NCBI GenBank assembly: GCA_949293985.1 | Contig: CASFFN010000016.1 | Span: forward strand, 48,256-112,255 | DNA: 64,000 nucleotides | Origin: an uncultured Eubacteriales bacterium | GTDB lineage: Bacteria; Bacillota; Clostridia; Oscillospirales; Oscillospiraceae | Direction of reading: 5' to 3' | Shown: positions 50,545-58,521 of the stretch, piece by piece | Position numbering within the stretch: the first letter of the stretch is position 1 | How the letters are laid out: each line of letters begins with the position of its first letter | Program-made: the position numbers and the translations under genes | The notes under the pieces: model-generated | Seen by the model: only the letters and a program-made list of their open reading frames with translations | Told to the model about the DNA's origin: nothing | The model's database searches: none

Positions 50545-51213
50545 TTATTCTCCTTTTCCGGTTTTGGGGACAATCACGCCCCCGGTTTTATAAATGCTGT
50601 CGGCAGGGACAATACCCCGGACGCAGCTGACGGGATACACACTGCTGCGGCGGCCCACCACGGCGCCGGGGTTCAGCACCGAGTTGCAGCCCACCTCCAC
50701 AAAATCTCCCAGCATGGCCCCCACCTTTTTCCGCCCGGTTTCCAGGGGCGGCTGGGTATGGATGACCACCAAAGTCCTGTCGGACTTTATATTGGAGGTG
50801 ACGGAACCGGCGCCCATGTGGGCCTTATAGCCCAGAATGCTGTCCCCCACATAATTGTAGTGGGGCACCTGGACGCCGTTGAACAAAATCACATTTTTCA
50901 GCTCCACGGAGTTGCCCACCACGCAGCCCTCACCCACCAGGGCAGAGCCCCGGATGAAGGCCCCGTGGCGCACCTCCGTCCCGGCACCGATGATGCAGGG
51001 CCCTCCCAGATAGGCGGTGGGCGCTACCTTGGCTGTCTTGTGTACCCAGATATTTTCTCCGGCGCAGGTGTATTCCTCCGGGCTGAGGGTCCCGCCCAGC
51101 CGGAGAATCAAATCGGAAATCCCCCCCAGCGCCTCCCAGGGATAGGTGAATCCTCTCAGGTAGTCCCCGGCCATGGTTTGATTCAGGTCGTACAATTTCG
51201 CGATCGTTACCAT
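50545..51213 (-). CDS. Left-handed beta-helix protein, GlmU/acyltransferase-like
   Basis: 222 residues from the ATG at 51213 (MVTIAKLYDLNQTMAGDY), with GGGGGC before it. Hexapeptide repeats fill about 60-200 (VAPTAYLGGPCIIGAGTEV, VGEGCVVGNSVELKNVI). It looks like the C-terminal half of a sugar-1-phosphate nucleotidyltransferase/acetyltransferase without the nucleotidyl domain. In front of glmM it probably acts in UDP-GlcNAc supply, e.g. acetylating glucosamine-1-phosphate; a separate uridylyltransferase would then be required. Confidence 0.83.
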   Translation of the reverse strand: MVTIAKLYDLNQTMAGDYLRGFTYPWEALGGISDLILRLGGTLSPEEYTCAGENIWVHKTAKVAPTAYLGGPCIIGAGTEVRHGAFIRGSALVGEGCVVGNSVELKNVILFNGVQVPHYNYVGDSILGYKAHMGAGSVTSNIKSDRTLVVIHTQPPLETGRKKVGAMLGDFVEVGCNSVLNPGAVVGRRSSVYPVSCVRGIVPADSIYKTGGVIVPKTGKGE

Positions 51214-51227
51214 AATTGCCCCCGCTT

Positions 51228-51258
51228 TCATTGAATTAGACAAATTTATCATTGAATT
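51228..51258. repeat. Direct repeats between promoter and beta-helix gene
   Basis: TCATTGAATT at 51228-51237 and again at 51249-51258, 21 bases apart (two helix turns), lying downstream of the start point in the leader. Possible operator for a dimeric or tandem regulator. Confidence 0.5.
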
Positions 51259-51268
51259 TGGCAAGTGC

Positions 51269-51297
51269 ATTATACCACGCCGGTCAGGAGATTGCAA
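51269..51297 (-). promoter_or_regulatory. Promoter of the beta-helix-glmM-phosphatase operon
   Basis: Minus strand TTGCAA (51292-51297), 17-base spacer, TATAAT (51269-51274). Confidence 0.83.
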
Positions 51298-51307
51298 CCC
51301 CTACTTT

Positions 51308-51748
51308 TCAGCAGCCGGTTTCCGTCCCATACAGGGCCAGGGCAAACTTGCGGAGGGCTTTGTCCCGCTTCCGGTAGACGCTGGACTGCTCCACTCCCAG
51401 CTCCATGCACAGCCGCTCCACACTTCCCCGCTCCGGGTACAGGTAAAACCGGTGGAGTACCAGCTTCTCCTCCGGGGTAAGGGTGTCCAGCCCCCGCCGG
51501 GTAATCTCCACCCAGTACTTTGCCTGTTCTAACGCCCAGGAAAGCTCCTGCCGGTGAGCCAGGTTATTCAGCAGAGCGTCCTCCCTGCGGCTGCCCCCGC
51601 CCTTTACCGGAGCGCCGTCGGTGCGGGCGCTCCGGATGGCCTGGGCGTCCGCTTCCAGCCGCTTCACCTCTAAAGGAATATTCTGAAGGCTCCGGCACAT
51701 AGCGTCGTATTTTCGCAGTTTTTCCATAACTTCCCCTTTCCAGTTCAT
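51308..51748 (-). CDS. Phage-type sigma-70 region 4-like protein (ArpU/RinA-like)
   Basis: 146 residues from the ATG at 51748 (MNWKGEVMEKLRKYDAMCR), GGAGGAGCTGTC upstream. A long helical N-terminus is followed by TLTPEEKLVLHRFYLYPE and a helix-turn-helix RLCMELGVEQSSVYRKRDKAL, the pattern of phage late-gene activators and sigma-like proteins of Firmicutes. It overlaps the previous gene by 4 bases. It is the last of three small genes that look phage-derived but stand alone. Confidence 0.72.
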   Translation of the reverse strand: MNWKGEVMEKLRKYDAMCRSLQNIPLEVKRLEADAQAIRSARTDGAPVKGGGSRREDALLNNLAHRQELSWALEQAKYWVEITRRGLDTLTPEEKLVLHRFYLYPERGSVERLCMELGVEQSSVYRKRDKALRKFALALYGTETGC

Positions 51749-52077
51749 GACAGCTCCTCCTTTGCTTTTTGCCAGGCCCGCTTCACCCGGCAGGGGGCGG
51801 CACACAGATCTTTCGGGCACAGACATTTTTTACAGGGGTCACCCGCCAGATACGCCCGTACCTCGTCGGGGTGGGAATAGGTCTTGCCCCCGACGGTCAC
51901 CCCGGCCGCCCGCAAATCCTCCTTGTCCATCGCCGCCCGGGGATAGGCGTGAATCAGCGCCCAACGGCCGAGAAACCATTTCTGCCAGCGCTTGCATTGC
52001 TTGTTTTCACAATTCCGGGGGTCGGGAACCCGGGTGCAGGCAAGGCAGGGACTGGGGGTTCCGATTCTGCCGCTCAT
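51745..52077 (-). CDS. Cys-rich small protein of phage-like cluster
   Basis: 110 residues from the ATG at 52077 (MSGRIGTPSPCLACTRV). Two Cys groups: CLACTRVPDPRNCENKQC and CKKCLCPKDLCAAPC, likely metal binding. Similar Cys-rich proteins are common in Firmicutes prophages; role unknown. Overlaps its neighbours by 4 bases on both sides, so the three genes form a tight operon. Confidence 0.68.
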   Translation of the reverse strand: MSGRIGTPSPCLACTRVPDPRNCENKQCKRWQKWFLGRWALIHAYPRAAMDKEDLRAAGVTVGGKTYSHPDEVRAYLAGDPCKKCLCPKDLCAAPCRVKRAWQKAKEELS

Positions 52078-52256
52078 TCTGCCCACCCCCCTGCCCTTCC
52101 GGCGCAGCGGCCGCACAGCCGCCGGTTTTTCTCATAAATCTCCCGTCCGCACCGGCTGCACCACCACCGGGGCAGCGCCGCCTGGGGATCGGGGCTGCCG
52201 CCGCCCCGCCCCACCCACACCGGCCTGCGCCGGTGGGTTTTCAGATAAATTACCAT
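52074..52256 (-). CDS. Small zinc-ribbon-like protein, first of the phage-like cluster
   Basis: 60 residues from the ATG at 52256 (MVIYLKTHRRRPVWVGRG), GGAGGGCTATCT upstream. CSRCGREIYEKNRRLCGRC is a four-Cys ribbon. The longer open frame would cover the promoter and operators. No function known. Confidence 0.62.
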   Translation of the reverse strand: MVIYLKTHRRRPVWVGRGGGSPDPQAALPRWWCSRCGREIYEKNRRLCGRCAGRAGGWAE

Positions 52257-52270
52257 AGATAGCCCTCCTT

Positions 52271-52350
52271 GTACTTGTTCGTGTACTTTATGCTGCCTTA
52301 TTTTAGTACTTGTTCGAGTACTTGTCAAGAGGGTATACGAACATTTGTTT
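52271..52350 (-). promoter_or_regulatory. Promoter with paired operators for the phage-like cluster
   Basis: Minus strand TTGACA (52323-52328), a 17-base spacer and TAAAAT (52300-52305). The spacer is an operator-like sequence, GTAC-TCGAACAA-GTAC (52306-52321). A second copy, GTAC-ACGAACAA-GTAC, lies 35 bases downstream at 52271-52286, ahead of the ribosome binding site. A related sequence GTATACGAACATTTGT lies at 52333-52348 in opposite orientation, containing a LexA-like GAACatttGTTT. Tight repression is likely, by an SOS-type or phage-type repressor encoded elsewhere. Confidence 0.72.
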
Positions 52351-52406
52351 GTTTTTGGATGTATAAACAAATCCGTCACTCCATTTTTGTGCGCCTCGCC
52401 TAAAAC

Positions 52407-52438
52407 TATAAAAACGCCCGGCAGCGGCACCGGGCGTT
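52407..52438 (-). terminator. Hairpin between acsB and the phage-like cluster
   Basis: Minus strand AACGCCCGG / CCGGGCGTT followed by TTTATAG. No gene directly upstream on this strand other than acsB, so it is a second stop after the one at 52599. Confidence 0.55.
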
Positions 52439-52461
52439 CTTTGTAAATTGTGAAAAGGGAA

Positions 52462-52597
52462 TCGGCAAGAAGTCCGGCGGACAAGCCGCCGGTACCGGGC
52501 GGGTTAGGGAAGTAACGATTACAGACCAGCTTGGTGCGAAATCATCTGCGGGTACTGCCGCCGGCTGCGGCGACTCGCCGCCCGCCGGGTACCGGCC
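52462..52597 (-). repeat. Dispersed repeat A, copy 5 (inverted)
   Basis: Contains cggcggacaagccgccggta, ccgggcgggttagggaagta, acgattacagaccagc, aatcatctgcgggtactgcc and cggcgactcgccgcccgccg. These are the inverted blocks of copy 4. Nothing coding is seen. Confidence 0.65.
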
Positions 52598-52598
52598 G

Positions 52599-52629
52599 CA
52601 AAAAGGGCGTGGCCGGAGCCACGCCCTTT
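52599..52629 (-). terminator. Terminator of the cooS-cooC-acsB operon
   Basis: Minus strand AAAGGGCGTGGC / GCCACGCCCTTT then TTTGCGG, 7 bases past the acsB stop. Confidence 0.85.
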
Positions 52630-52635
52630 GGGGTT

Positions 52636-54768
52636 TTACATATCGAAGGGTTCCATGCTCAGCACGGGATGGCCCACGCTGCCCAGGAATTCCATCAGCT
52701 GCTCGGGATCGTCGGTGCAGACGGTCTCATCGGCAATCATGTCGGTGAAGTTGTCCACGCCATACAGCTCCTTGGCGGTCGCGTCCAGCCGCTCCCGCAC
52801 CTGATCCTTCAGCTCCTTGGGCATCCAGACGATACGGCCGGGGCCGCCTTCCGCCTTGATGAACTTCTTGGAGGAGATGAACTGCTTGCCGTGGCCCATG
52901 AAGCCGGGGGTCTGAACGCCGCCGCCGGTCATGGAGGCCATCTCGGAGAAGCTCATGCCCAGAGGGGTCACACCGGCGTGCTCACGGCAGGTGATGACAA
53001 CGCCCATGGAGCAGGGCTCCACGCCGCAGATACACTCGAAGCAGCCGCAGGAGGTCATGGGATCCTGGAACAAAGAGTACAGGGTCACATGCTCCAAGGC
53101 GCCGTGGGAGTACTTGTTGACAGCCTCATCCACATCCTCGAAGCGGCCCACATTCTCGTCGATGCAGCGGTCCTTGGGGACGATCTGGCAGGGGCCGGTG
53201 GGATCCAGCTCGTTGGTAGCCTTGGCGTCCAGCCAGGACACGGCGCCGCACAGGCCCAGACGCTCGGGGGTAACGATACACACATGGCTGGGAGAGAAGG
53301 CCTGGCACAGAATGCAGGTGTAGTACTTGTCCACGGACTCGTCGGTCATGGACTTCAGGCGGTCGTCACGCTTGGAGAACACCTCGTTGGCCTTGGCCCG
53401 CAGCTCCTTGTTCTTCTCCGCGTCCACCACGATGGTGACGGCGCACTTGTCCACCACAGCCTCGAACTCGTTCTTCAGCTTGGCGTACAGCACCTCGCCC
53501 AGGTGACGGAACTTGAAGCCTGCCTCGAAGTCGGCCTTGTTGATACGGATACGGATCATGTCACGCTGACCGGTGTGCATCACACCCTCGATGCAGTTGA
53601 GCCAGGAGTGGAACTTACGCTCCATGACGGACTCGAAGTCGGGCTGCATATTCTTGCCTGCCACCTCTACGGTGTAGGACAGGGAAATCTTGGAGCCCAC
53701 GGGAATCTCGTCGATTTCCGGGCCGATAACGGTAATCTTGTGGTCTTCCACCTCGTTGGCTTCCTTGGTCTGCACCAGCTCGAAGCAGTCCACCCGGGAG
53801 CCGTCCACTTCCACCTGCATATCGCCACGGCGGATGATCTCGCCTTCGAAGGCGGAGGCGAAGGACACGGGAATGTCAATCTTGGTAATCTTGATCTTGA
53901 TGTCCCGGGCTTCCAGAGAGGTGGCGTTCCACTTGGAAACATCCAGCTGCTGAATCAGGCTCTTGGGAACCTTGAACATGTTCTCGGTCTCGTTGGAGAT
54001 AACGGGGAAGCCCAGAGCGATGGCACCGGCGCCGCAGGCCACGATCACATCGTCCAGAGGCTTGAAGGCGTTGACGAAGGCGGGCACACGCTCCATGGTG
54101 TACTTCATGAGGTTGCCGGCATCACCGGGAACGATGTTGCCGAAAATCAGGGCGGCCCGGAGAGCCACGGACACCACATGGATGACGGAAGTCACATCCT
54201 TGCCCAGAGGCACCACACGGACATTGTCGCCGGTCTTGTAGTTCTTCTCAGCCAGCTGGTCGATGACGCCGCCCACCAGGGTCACCAGAATGCCCTGAGC
54301 CTGGTAGCTCTTCACCAGCTCCACAGCCTCGTCGGCAGTGGGAGCGGAGCCCAGGATGACAGCCACGCCGGGGATGTCGCCGGTAACCAGGGGCACGCCC
54401 AGGTTCCGCACGAAGGCGTCGGAGATGTGGCCGTAGCAGGGAGCCTCATAGGGAGTGGCTCCTCCGATGTACTTCAGGGCCTCGATGAACTCGGCGCACA
54501 GAGCGGTAGCCACGCCGGACATGAAGGCGTCGTGCAGCCGGTTCTCCCGGGTCATGAGGGACTTGATCACATCCAGAGCGGCCTTCATCTCCGCCAGGGT
54601 GGTGACCTTCACGCCGGTAACAGCATAGTAGCAGGGCAGGGCGTAAGCCGTCTCCGGGAAGGACACAGCCTGAGCCTCGCCGTACTGGGCGATTGCGTTA
54701 TCCACGGCGGCTACGGTGAGGCCGTAAACGGCATCGTTACCGCCAAAAACTCTATCGAAAAGTGTCAC
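52636..54768 (-). CDS. acsB: Acetyl-CoA synthase (CODH/ACS beta subunit)
   Basis: 710 residues, close to the length of the Moorella enzyme (729). The A-cluster ligands are visible: YTCILCQAFSPSHVC with a further Cys in LGLCGAVSW for the 4Fe-4S part, and SCGCFECICG whose Cys574-Gly-Cys576 holds the two nickel sites. ACS makes acetyl-CoA from CO, a methyl group and CoA in the Wood-Ljungdahl pathway. Last gene of the operon, 11 bases after cooC. The corrinoid protein subunits (acsC, acsD) and methyltransferase (acsE) are not nearby. Confidence 0.95.
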   Translation of the reverse strand: MTLFDRVFGGNDAVYGLTVAAVDNAIAQYGEAQAVSFPETAYALPCYYAVTGVKVTTLAEMKAALDVIKSLMTRENRLHDAFMSGVATALCAEFIEALKYIGGATPYEAPCYGHISDAFVRNLGVPLVTGDIPGVAVILGSAPTADEAVELVKSYQAQGILVTLVGGVIDQLAEKNYKTGDNVRVVPLGKDVTSVIHVVSVALRAALIFGNIVPGDAGNLMKYTMERVPAFVNAFKPLDDVIVACGAGAIALGFPVISNETENMFKVPKSLIQQLDVSKWNATSLEARDIKIKITKIDIPVSFASAFEGEIIRRGDMQVEVDGSRVDCFELVQTKEANEVEDHKITVIGPEIDEIPVGSKISLSYTVEVAGKNMQPDFESVMERKFHSWLNCIEGVMHTGQRDMIRIRINKADFEAGFKFRHLGEVLYAKLKNEFEAVVDKCAVTIVVDAEKNKELRAKANEVFSKRDDRLKSMTDESVDKYYTCILCQAFSPSHVCIVTPERLGLCGAVSWLDAKATNELDPTGPCQIVPKDRCIDENVGRFEDVDEAVNKYSHGALEHVTLYSLFQDPMTSCGCFECICGVEPCSMGVVITCREHAGVTPLGMSFSEMASMTGGGVQTPGFMGHGKQFISSKKFIKAEGGPGRIVWMPKELKDQVRERLDATAKELYGVDNFTDMIADETVCTDDPEQLMEFLGSVGHPVLSMEPFDM

Positions 54769-54779
54769 GGTTTTTCCTC

Positions 54780-55550
54780 CTATCGTTCATCACGATCTAA
54801 TATTGCTTTGATTTTCCGAATTTCCTCTATGGCCGCGGGGCTGAAATCGTAGGGGGATTTCCCCTGCCGGTCCGCATCGATAATCTGGGGATTGTAGTGA
54901 ATCACGCCCAGAAAATCCTCCGCCGGGATGGCGCTGCGGACAAAGTCCTCATCCTGCTGGTCCCGCACCTTGTTGGCCACCACCCGCACCTGCTTGATTC
55001 CTAAGTCGGAGGCCAGGCGCTTGACATTGTGGTAGGTCTGGACGGAACGGGCACCGGGCTCGATGACCACGATAAACTGGTCCATGTTGGCGGCGGTGCC
55101 TCTTCCCAGGTGCTCCAGACCTGCCTCCATGTCCATAATCACCACATCGTTTTTCCGGTAGGTGAGGTTGGAGAGGATGGCCTTGAGCATCACGTGCTCG
55201 GGGCAGACACAGCCGCTGCCGCCCACGTCCACCGTGCCCATCACTAAGAGCTTCACCCCGTTGATGTCCTTGGAGAAGGTCTCGGGGATGTCTGCCACAT
55301 AGGGATTGAGCTTGAAGAATTTGTTGGCGGCGTTGGCGCCGGTGCGCTCCTCCACCAGAGTGCGCATTTTGGAGATGGGGACGATGGCGTCCACTTCCTC
55401 CTGGGAAAGACCCAGGGCCAGACCCAGATTGGCATCCGGGTCCACGTCGGCGGCCAGGACGGTGCGCCCTTCGTCGGCATAGAGTCTTGCCAGGGTAGAG
55501 GACAGTGTGGTTTTGCCCACACCGCCCTTACCGGTAATGGCTACTTTCAT
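54780..55550 (-). CDS. cooC: CooC/AcsF-type nickel-insertion ATPase
   Basis: 256 residues. Deviant Walker A GKGGVGKTT at 7-15, Walker B MDMEAGLEHLGRG, and the CxC pair Cys114-Val-Cys116 (GGSGCVCPEH), which binds nickel between subunits of the dimer. It matures CODH or ACS by ATP-driven nickel insertion. The position between cooS and acsB fits service to both. Confidence 0.94.
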   Translation of the reverse strand: MKVAITGKGGVGKTTLSSTLARLYADEGRTVLAADVDPDANLGLALGLSQEEVDAIVPISKMRTLVEERTGANAANKFFKLNPYVADIPETFSKDINGVKLLVMGTVDVGGSGCVCPEHVMLKAILSNLTYRKNDVVIMDMEAGLEHLGRGTAANMDQFIVVIEPGARSVQTYHNVKRLASDLGIKQVRVVANKVRDQQDEDFVRSAIPAEDFLGVIHYNPQIIDADRQGKSPYDFSPAAIEEIRKIKAILDRDER

Positions 55551-55565
55551 GGAAAAAGACCTCGC

Positions 55566-57470
55566 TTAGATGCCCAGAGCGGCACGCTTGTCCTCGATGC
55601 ACTGAATCATCTTGTCGCCCAGGCTCTCGATGTCGGTATCCACCACGAACTTGGCTTCCACCCACTTGTTGATACCATTCTCACCCTGGAGCAGCTCGGT
55701 GACTTCGGAAGAGCCCTTGGAGTAGGGATCCACACCCAGGAAGGTCTCGATGCCGGTGGCAACCACGTAGTTACCGATGGAAACGGCCTTCTCGGACATC
55801 CACTCGGGAGCGCAGCCGACCACAGGCAGCTGGGCGATGGGAATGCCGGAGTCCTTGGACAGCTGGGCAGCCAGAATCAGCATACGGGAGATATCCACGC
55901 AGGAGCCCATGTGCAGCACGGGAGGAATGTTTGCCAGCTCGCAAACACGCTTCAGACCGGCGCCGCAGTACTCCTTGGCCTTCACAGGATCCATCAGGCC
56001 TGCCTTGGCAGCGGCCTGGGCGGAGCAGCCGGAGACAATCAGGATGATGTCGTTTTCCAGCATCTTCTTCATCAGGCTGATGTGGGCGGAGTCGGGACGA
56101 ACCTTGGGGTTGTTACAGCCGACCATAGCCACAGCGCCACGGAGAACACCGGAAGTGACACACTCCAGCAGGGGCTTGGTGGTGCCGAACTCGTCCACCT
56201 GGGAGTTGGCAACGCCGTCCAGAACCTTCACAATGGCCTCCACAGAGTAGCCCACCCGGGCATTCTGCTTCTGGTCGGGGATGTTCACCAGCTCGGGGTT
56301 CCGGTTCTTGAAGTTCTCAATGGCCATCTTCACGATTGCCTTGGCGTTCTCGCCGGCGGTCTCAGCATTGAACTGAATGAACTCGGAGTCCGGCATACGG
56401 GCAATGGGAGAGGTGGTGATGAACTTGGTATGGAAGCACTTGGACAGGGGGCCCAGAGCGGGGAAGATGCACTGCACGTCCACAACGATGGCTTCGCAGG
56501 CGCCGGTCAGGACCACATTCTCCTGGTTCAGGAAGTTGCCGGCCATGGGGATGCCGTGACGCATGGCAACCTCGTTGGAGGTGCAGCATACGCCGGAAAC
56601 GGTGATGCCCTTGGCGCCCATGCTCTTGGCGTAGGCAATCATCTCCGGATCGTTGGCGTAGTATACCACCATCTCGGACAGGGAGGGGTCATGGCCGTGA
56701 ACCACAATATTTACGTTGTCCTTCTCCATAACGCCGATGTTGGCGGTGGTGTCCACAGGCTTGGGAGTGCCGAAGAGCACGTCGGAGAACTCGGTGCCCA
56801 TCATGGAGCCGCCCCAGCCATCGGACAGGCCGCAGCGCAGGGACTGACGAATCAGGGCCTCAGACAAAGAGGAGCAGCCCATATGTGTCATGTGCATGGC
56901 GGTGGACACTTCCCGGTCGATGGCCCGGGGCTCGATGCCCGCGTCATGCCACAGCTGCTGGGTGTGCTCGGGAGCCCGCTTCAGGAAGCGCTGAACGCCG
57001 AAGGGCTTGCCGTACTCCAGCAGAGCCAGCTCGGACATCTCGTGAGCCAGGTCGTAAATGTCCTTGCCCTCGGTCTCCACGCCCCACTCCTTGGCGATAC
57101 GGATCAGCTTCTCCGGGTCCTTGACCTGGTAGTTGCCGCCTTCCTTGGCCTGGTGCAGGGTGTGGCAGATCTCTCTGCCGTGGTCAGAGTGGGTTGCGGA
57201 GCCGCCTGCGGTGAAGCGCAGGTAGTTCCGGGCTACGATGCCGTGGACATCACAGCCGCAGATGCCTCTGGGGCTCTTGGGGGTAATGCGGCAGGGGCCC
57301 ATGGAGCAAATCCGGCAGCAGGTGCCGGCTTCGCCGAAGCCGCAATGGGGGGTCTGGTTCTTGACTCGCTGCTGCCAGGAGTCGGCGCCCACCTTCTTGC
57401 CGTTTTCCAGCAGCGCGTTGGTGGCAGCTTCCATCTCCTCAACAGTCGTTAAAGATGCCCAATCCTTCAA
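55566..57470 (-). CDS. cooS: Anaerobic carbon monoxide dehydrogenase catalytic subunit
   Basis: 634 residues from a TTG start at 57470 with a perfect TAGGAGG 8 bases upstream. N-terminal B and D cluster cysteines CRICSMGPCRI and GICGCDVHG; C-cluster (NiFeS) ligands include the His in VVHGHDP, Cys in GVCCTSNE, and further GCNNPK, SGCSAQAAAKAG and GSCVDISRML. CODH interconverts CO and CO2. With ACS it gives the carbonyl branch of the Wood-Ljungdahl pathway. Promoter at 57541-57569; a dyad CCCATGCG/CGTATGGG (57504-57523) lies in the leader. Confidence 0.95.
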   Translation of the reverse strand: MKDWASLTTVEEMEAATNALLENGKKVGADSWQQRVKNQTPHCGFGEAGTCCRICSMGPCRITPKSPRGICGCDVHGIVARNYLRFTAGGSATHSDHGREICHTLHQAKEGGNYQVKDPEKLIRIAKEWGVETEGKDIYDLAHEMSELALLEYGKPFGVQRFLKRAPEHTQQLWHDAGIEPRAIDREVSTAMHMTHMGCSSLSEALIRQSLRCGLSDGWGGSMMGTEFSDVLFGTPKPVDTTANIGVMEKDNVNIVVHGHDPSLSEMVVYYANDPEMIAYAKSMGAKGITVSGVCCTSNEVAMRHGIPMAGNFLNQENVVLTGACEAIVVDVQCIFPALGPLSKCFHTKFITTSPIARMPDSEFIQFNAETAGENAKAIVKMAIENFKNRNPELVNIPDQKQNARVGYSVEAIVKVLDGVANSQVDEFGTTKPLLECVTSGVLRGAVAMVGCNNPKVRPDSAHISLMKKMLENDIILIVSGCSAQAAAKAGLMDPVKAKEYCGAGLKRVCELANIPPVLHMGSCVDISRMLILAAQLSKDSGIPIAQLPVVGCAPEWMSEKAVSIGNYVVATGIETFLGVDPYSKGSSEVTELLQGENGINKWVEAKFVVDTDIESLGDKMIQCIEDKRAALGI

Positions 57471-57540
57471 TGTGATTTCCTCCTAAATACAAATTTCTGT
57501 ACCCATACGCACCCGCATGGGCACATAGTGTATCAGCCTT

Positions 57541-57569
57541 ATTCTACCCTCCAAAGGCCAGAAAGTCAA
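57541..57569 (-). promoter_or_regulatory. Promoter of the cooS operon
   Basis: Minus strand TTGACT (57564-57569), 17-base spacer, TAGAAT (57541-57546). An imperfect 8-base dyad at 57504-57523 in the leader may be an operator or RNA hairpin. Confidence 0.75.
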
Positions 57570-57663
57570 TTGTGGATTTCCCCACAAATCGTCAGGAAAA
57601 GCCTAACCCCCATGGGGGGTTTTTTGCCGTTTTGCCAAAGCCCCTCCCTCCCCGACCCTGCTA

Positions 57664-57691
57664 TTGACATTTCTCCCTGATTCTGTATAAT
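57664..57691 (+). promoter_or_regulatory. Promoter of the phosphoribosyltransferase gene
   Basis: TTGACA (57664-57669), 16-base spacer, TATAAT (57686-57691), 49 bases before the ATG. Confidence 0.85.
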
Positions 57692-57739
57692 AAAACTATA
57701 AAATCAGGTACTTTGGTGCCGAAAGGAAGCGGAAAGCAT

Positions 57740-58297
57740 ATGACTTATCACATCCATGTGGCAGGGCTTGAGCGGGACCTGCCCATCTGTCCTGTGAGCG
57801 ATTCTTTGTCCATTGCCGGGTTTGTCATCTTCGGAGATCAGGAGCTGACGGTAGCCTGCGCCCGGGAGCTCCTGAAAAGAGCCCCGGAATACGACTACCT
57901 CATCACCGCCGAGGCCAAGGGCATTCCCCTGGCTCACGAGATGGCACGGCAGGCCGGGGATGCCAAGTATTTCCTGGCCCGGAAAGCCCCCAAGCTGTAT
58001 ATGACCGGGGTGTTCCAGTCCTCCGTCAAGTCCATCACCACGGAAAAGGAGCAGACTCTGTACTTAGATACCGCCGATGCAGACCTGATGAAGGGCAAGC
58101 GGATTCTCATTGTGGACGATGTGATCTCCACCGGTGAGAGCCTCCAGGCTCTGGAGCAGCTGGTGGACAAGGCTGGCGGCATCATCGCCGGCAGAATGGC
58201 CATCTTAGCCGAGGGCGACGCCCAGGACAGAGAGGATCTTATCTACCTGGAAAAGCTCCCCCTCTTTCACCCCGACGGAACGGTGATTTCTGAGTAA
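57740..58297 (+). CDS. Purine phosphoribosyltransferase-like protein
   Basis: 185 residues from the ATG at 57740 (MTYHIHVAGLERDLPICPV), with GAAAGGAAGCGG upstream. PRPP-binding motif ILIVDDVISTGES and the early loop ITAEAKGIPLAHEMAR identify a type I phosphoribosyltransferase near adenine/xanthine types. Adenine phosphoribosyltransferase is missing from its usual place between recJ and rel, so this may be its functional stand-in. Substrate not certain. Monocistronic with a good terminator. Confidence 0.85.
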   Translation: MTYHIHVAGLERDLPICPVSDSLSIAGFVIFGDQELTVACARELLKRAPEYDYLITAEAKGIPLAHEMARQAGDAKYFLARKAPKLYMTGVFQSSVKSITTEKEQTLYLDTADADLMKGKRILIVDDVISTGESLQALEQLVDKAGGIIAGRMAILAEGDAQDREDLIYLEKLPLFHPDGTVISE

Positions 58298-58310
58298 GCG
58301 TTTCATAGGC

Positions 58311-58342
58311 AAAGCAGGAGAGATTTTCTCCTGCTTTTTTCT
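58311..58342 (+). terminator. Terminator after the phosphoribosyltransferase
   Basis: AAAGCAGGAGA / TCTCCTGCTTT, loop gattt or ttt, then TTTTCTT. It separates the gene from sigK. Confidence 0.88.
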
Positions 58343-58410
58343 TGCCCTCCGGAACGCTCCGGTCAGAACACCCGGAGACGGGAGGATGGGGACAACATAA
58401 AAACTTCCAT

Positions 58411-58440
58411 TTTTATTCGGTATGAAAGCATCCATACAAC
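58411..58440 (+). promoter_or_regulatory. Candidate sigma-E-type promoter of sigK
   Basis: CATACAAC at 58433-58440 resembles the sigma-E/sigma-K -10 CATACAAT. A weak -35-like TTTTATT lies 15 bases upstream (58411-58417). No sigma-A promoter was seen before sigK, consistent with mother-cell-specific expression. Confidence 0.45.
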
Positions 58441-58521
58441 ATACGGATTTGACTGTCCCCACAAAAAAGAAAGAAACTGGACGGGCCGGGGGGAATAGAG
58501 TGGGGGTGGAGGTGAAGCGGT

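Noticed and set aside
52531..54852. 773-codon open frame opposite acsB
   Set aside because: Shadow of acsB codon bias; the minus-strand protein has the full A-cluster motifs.
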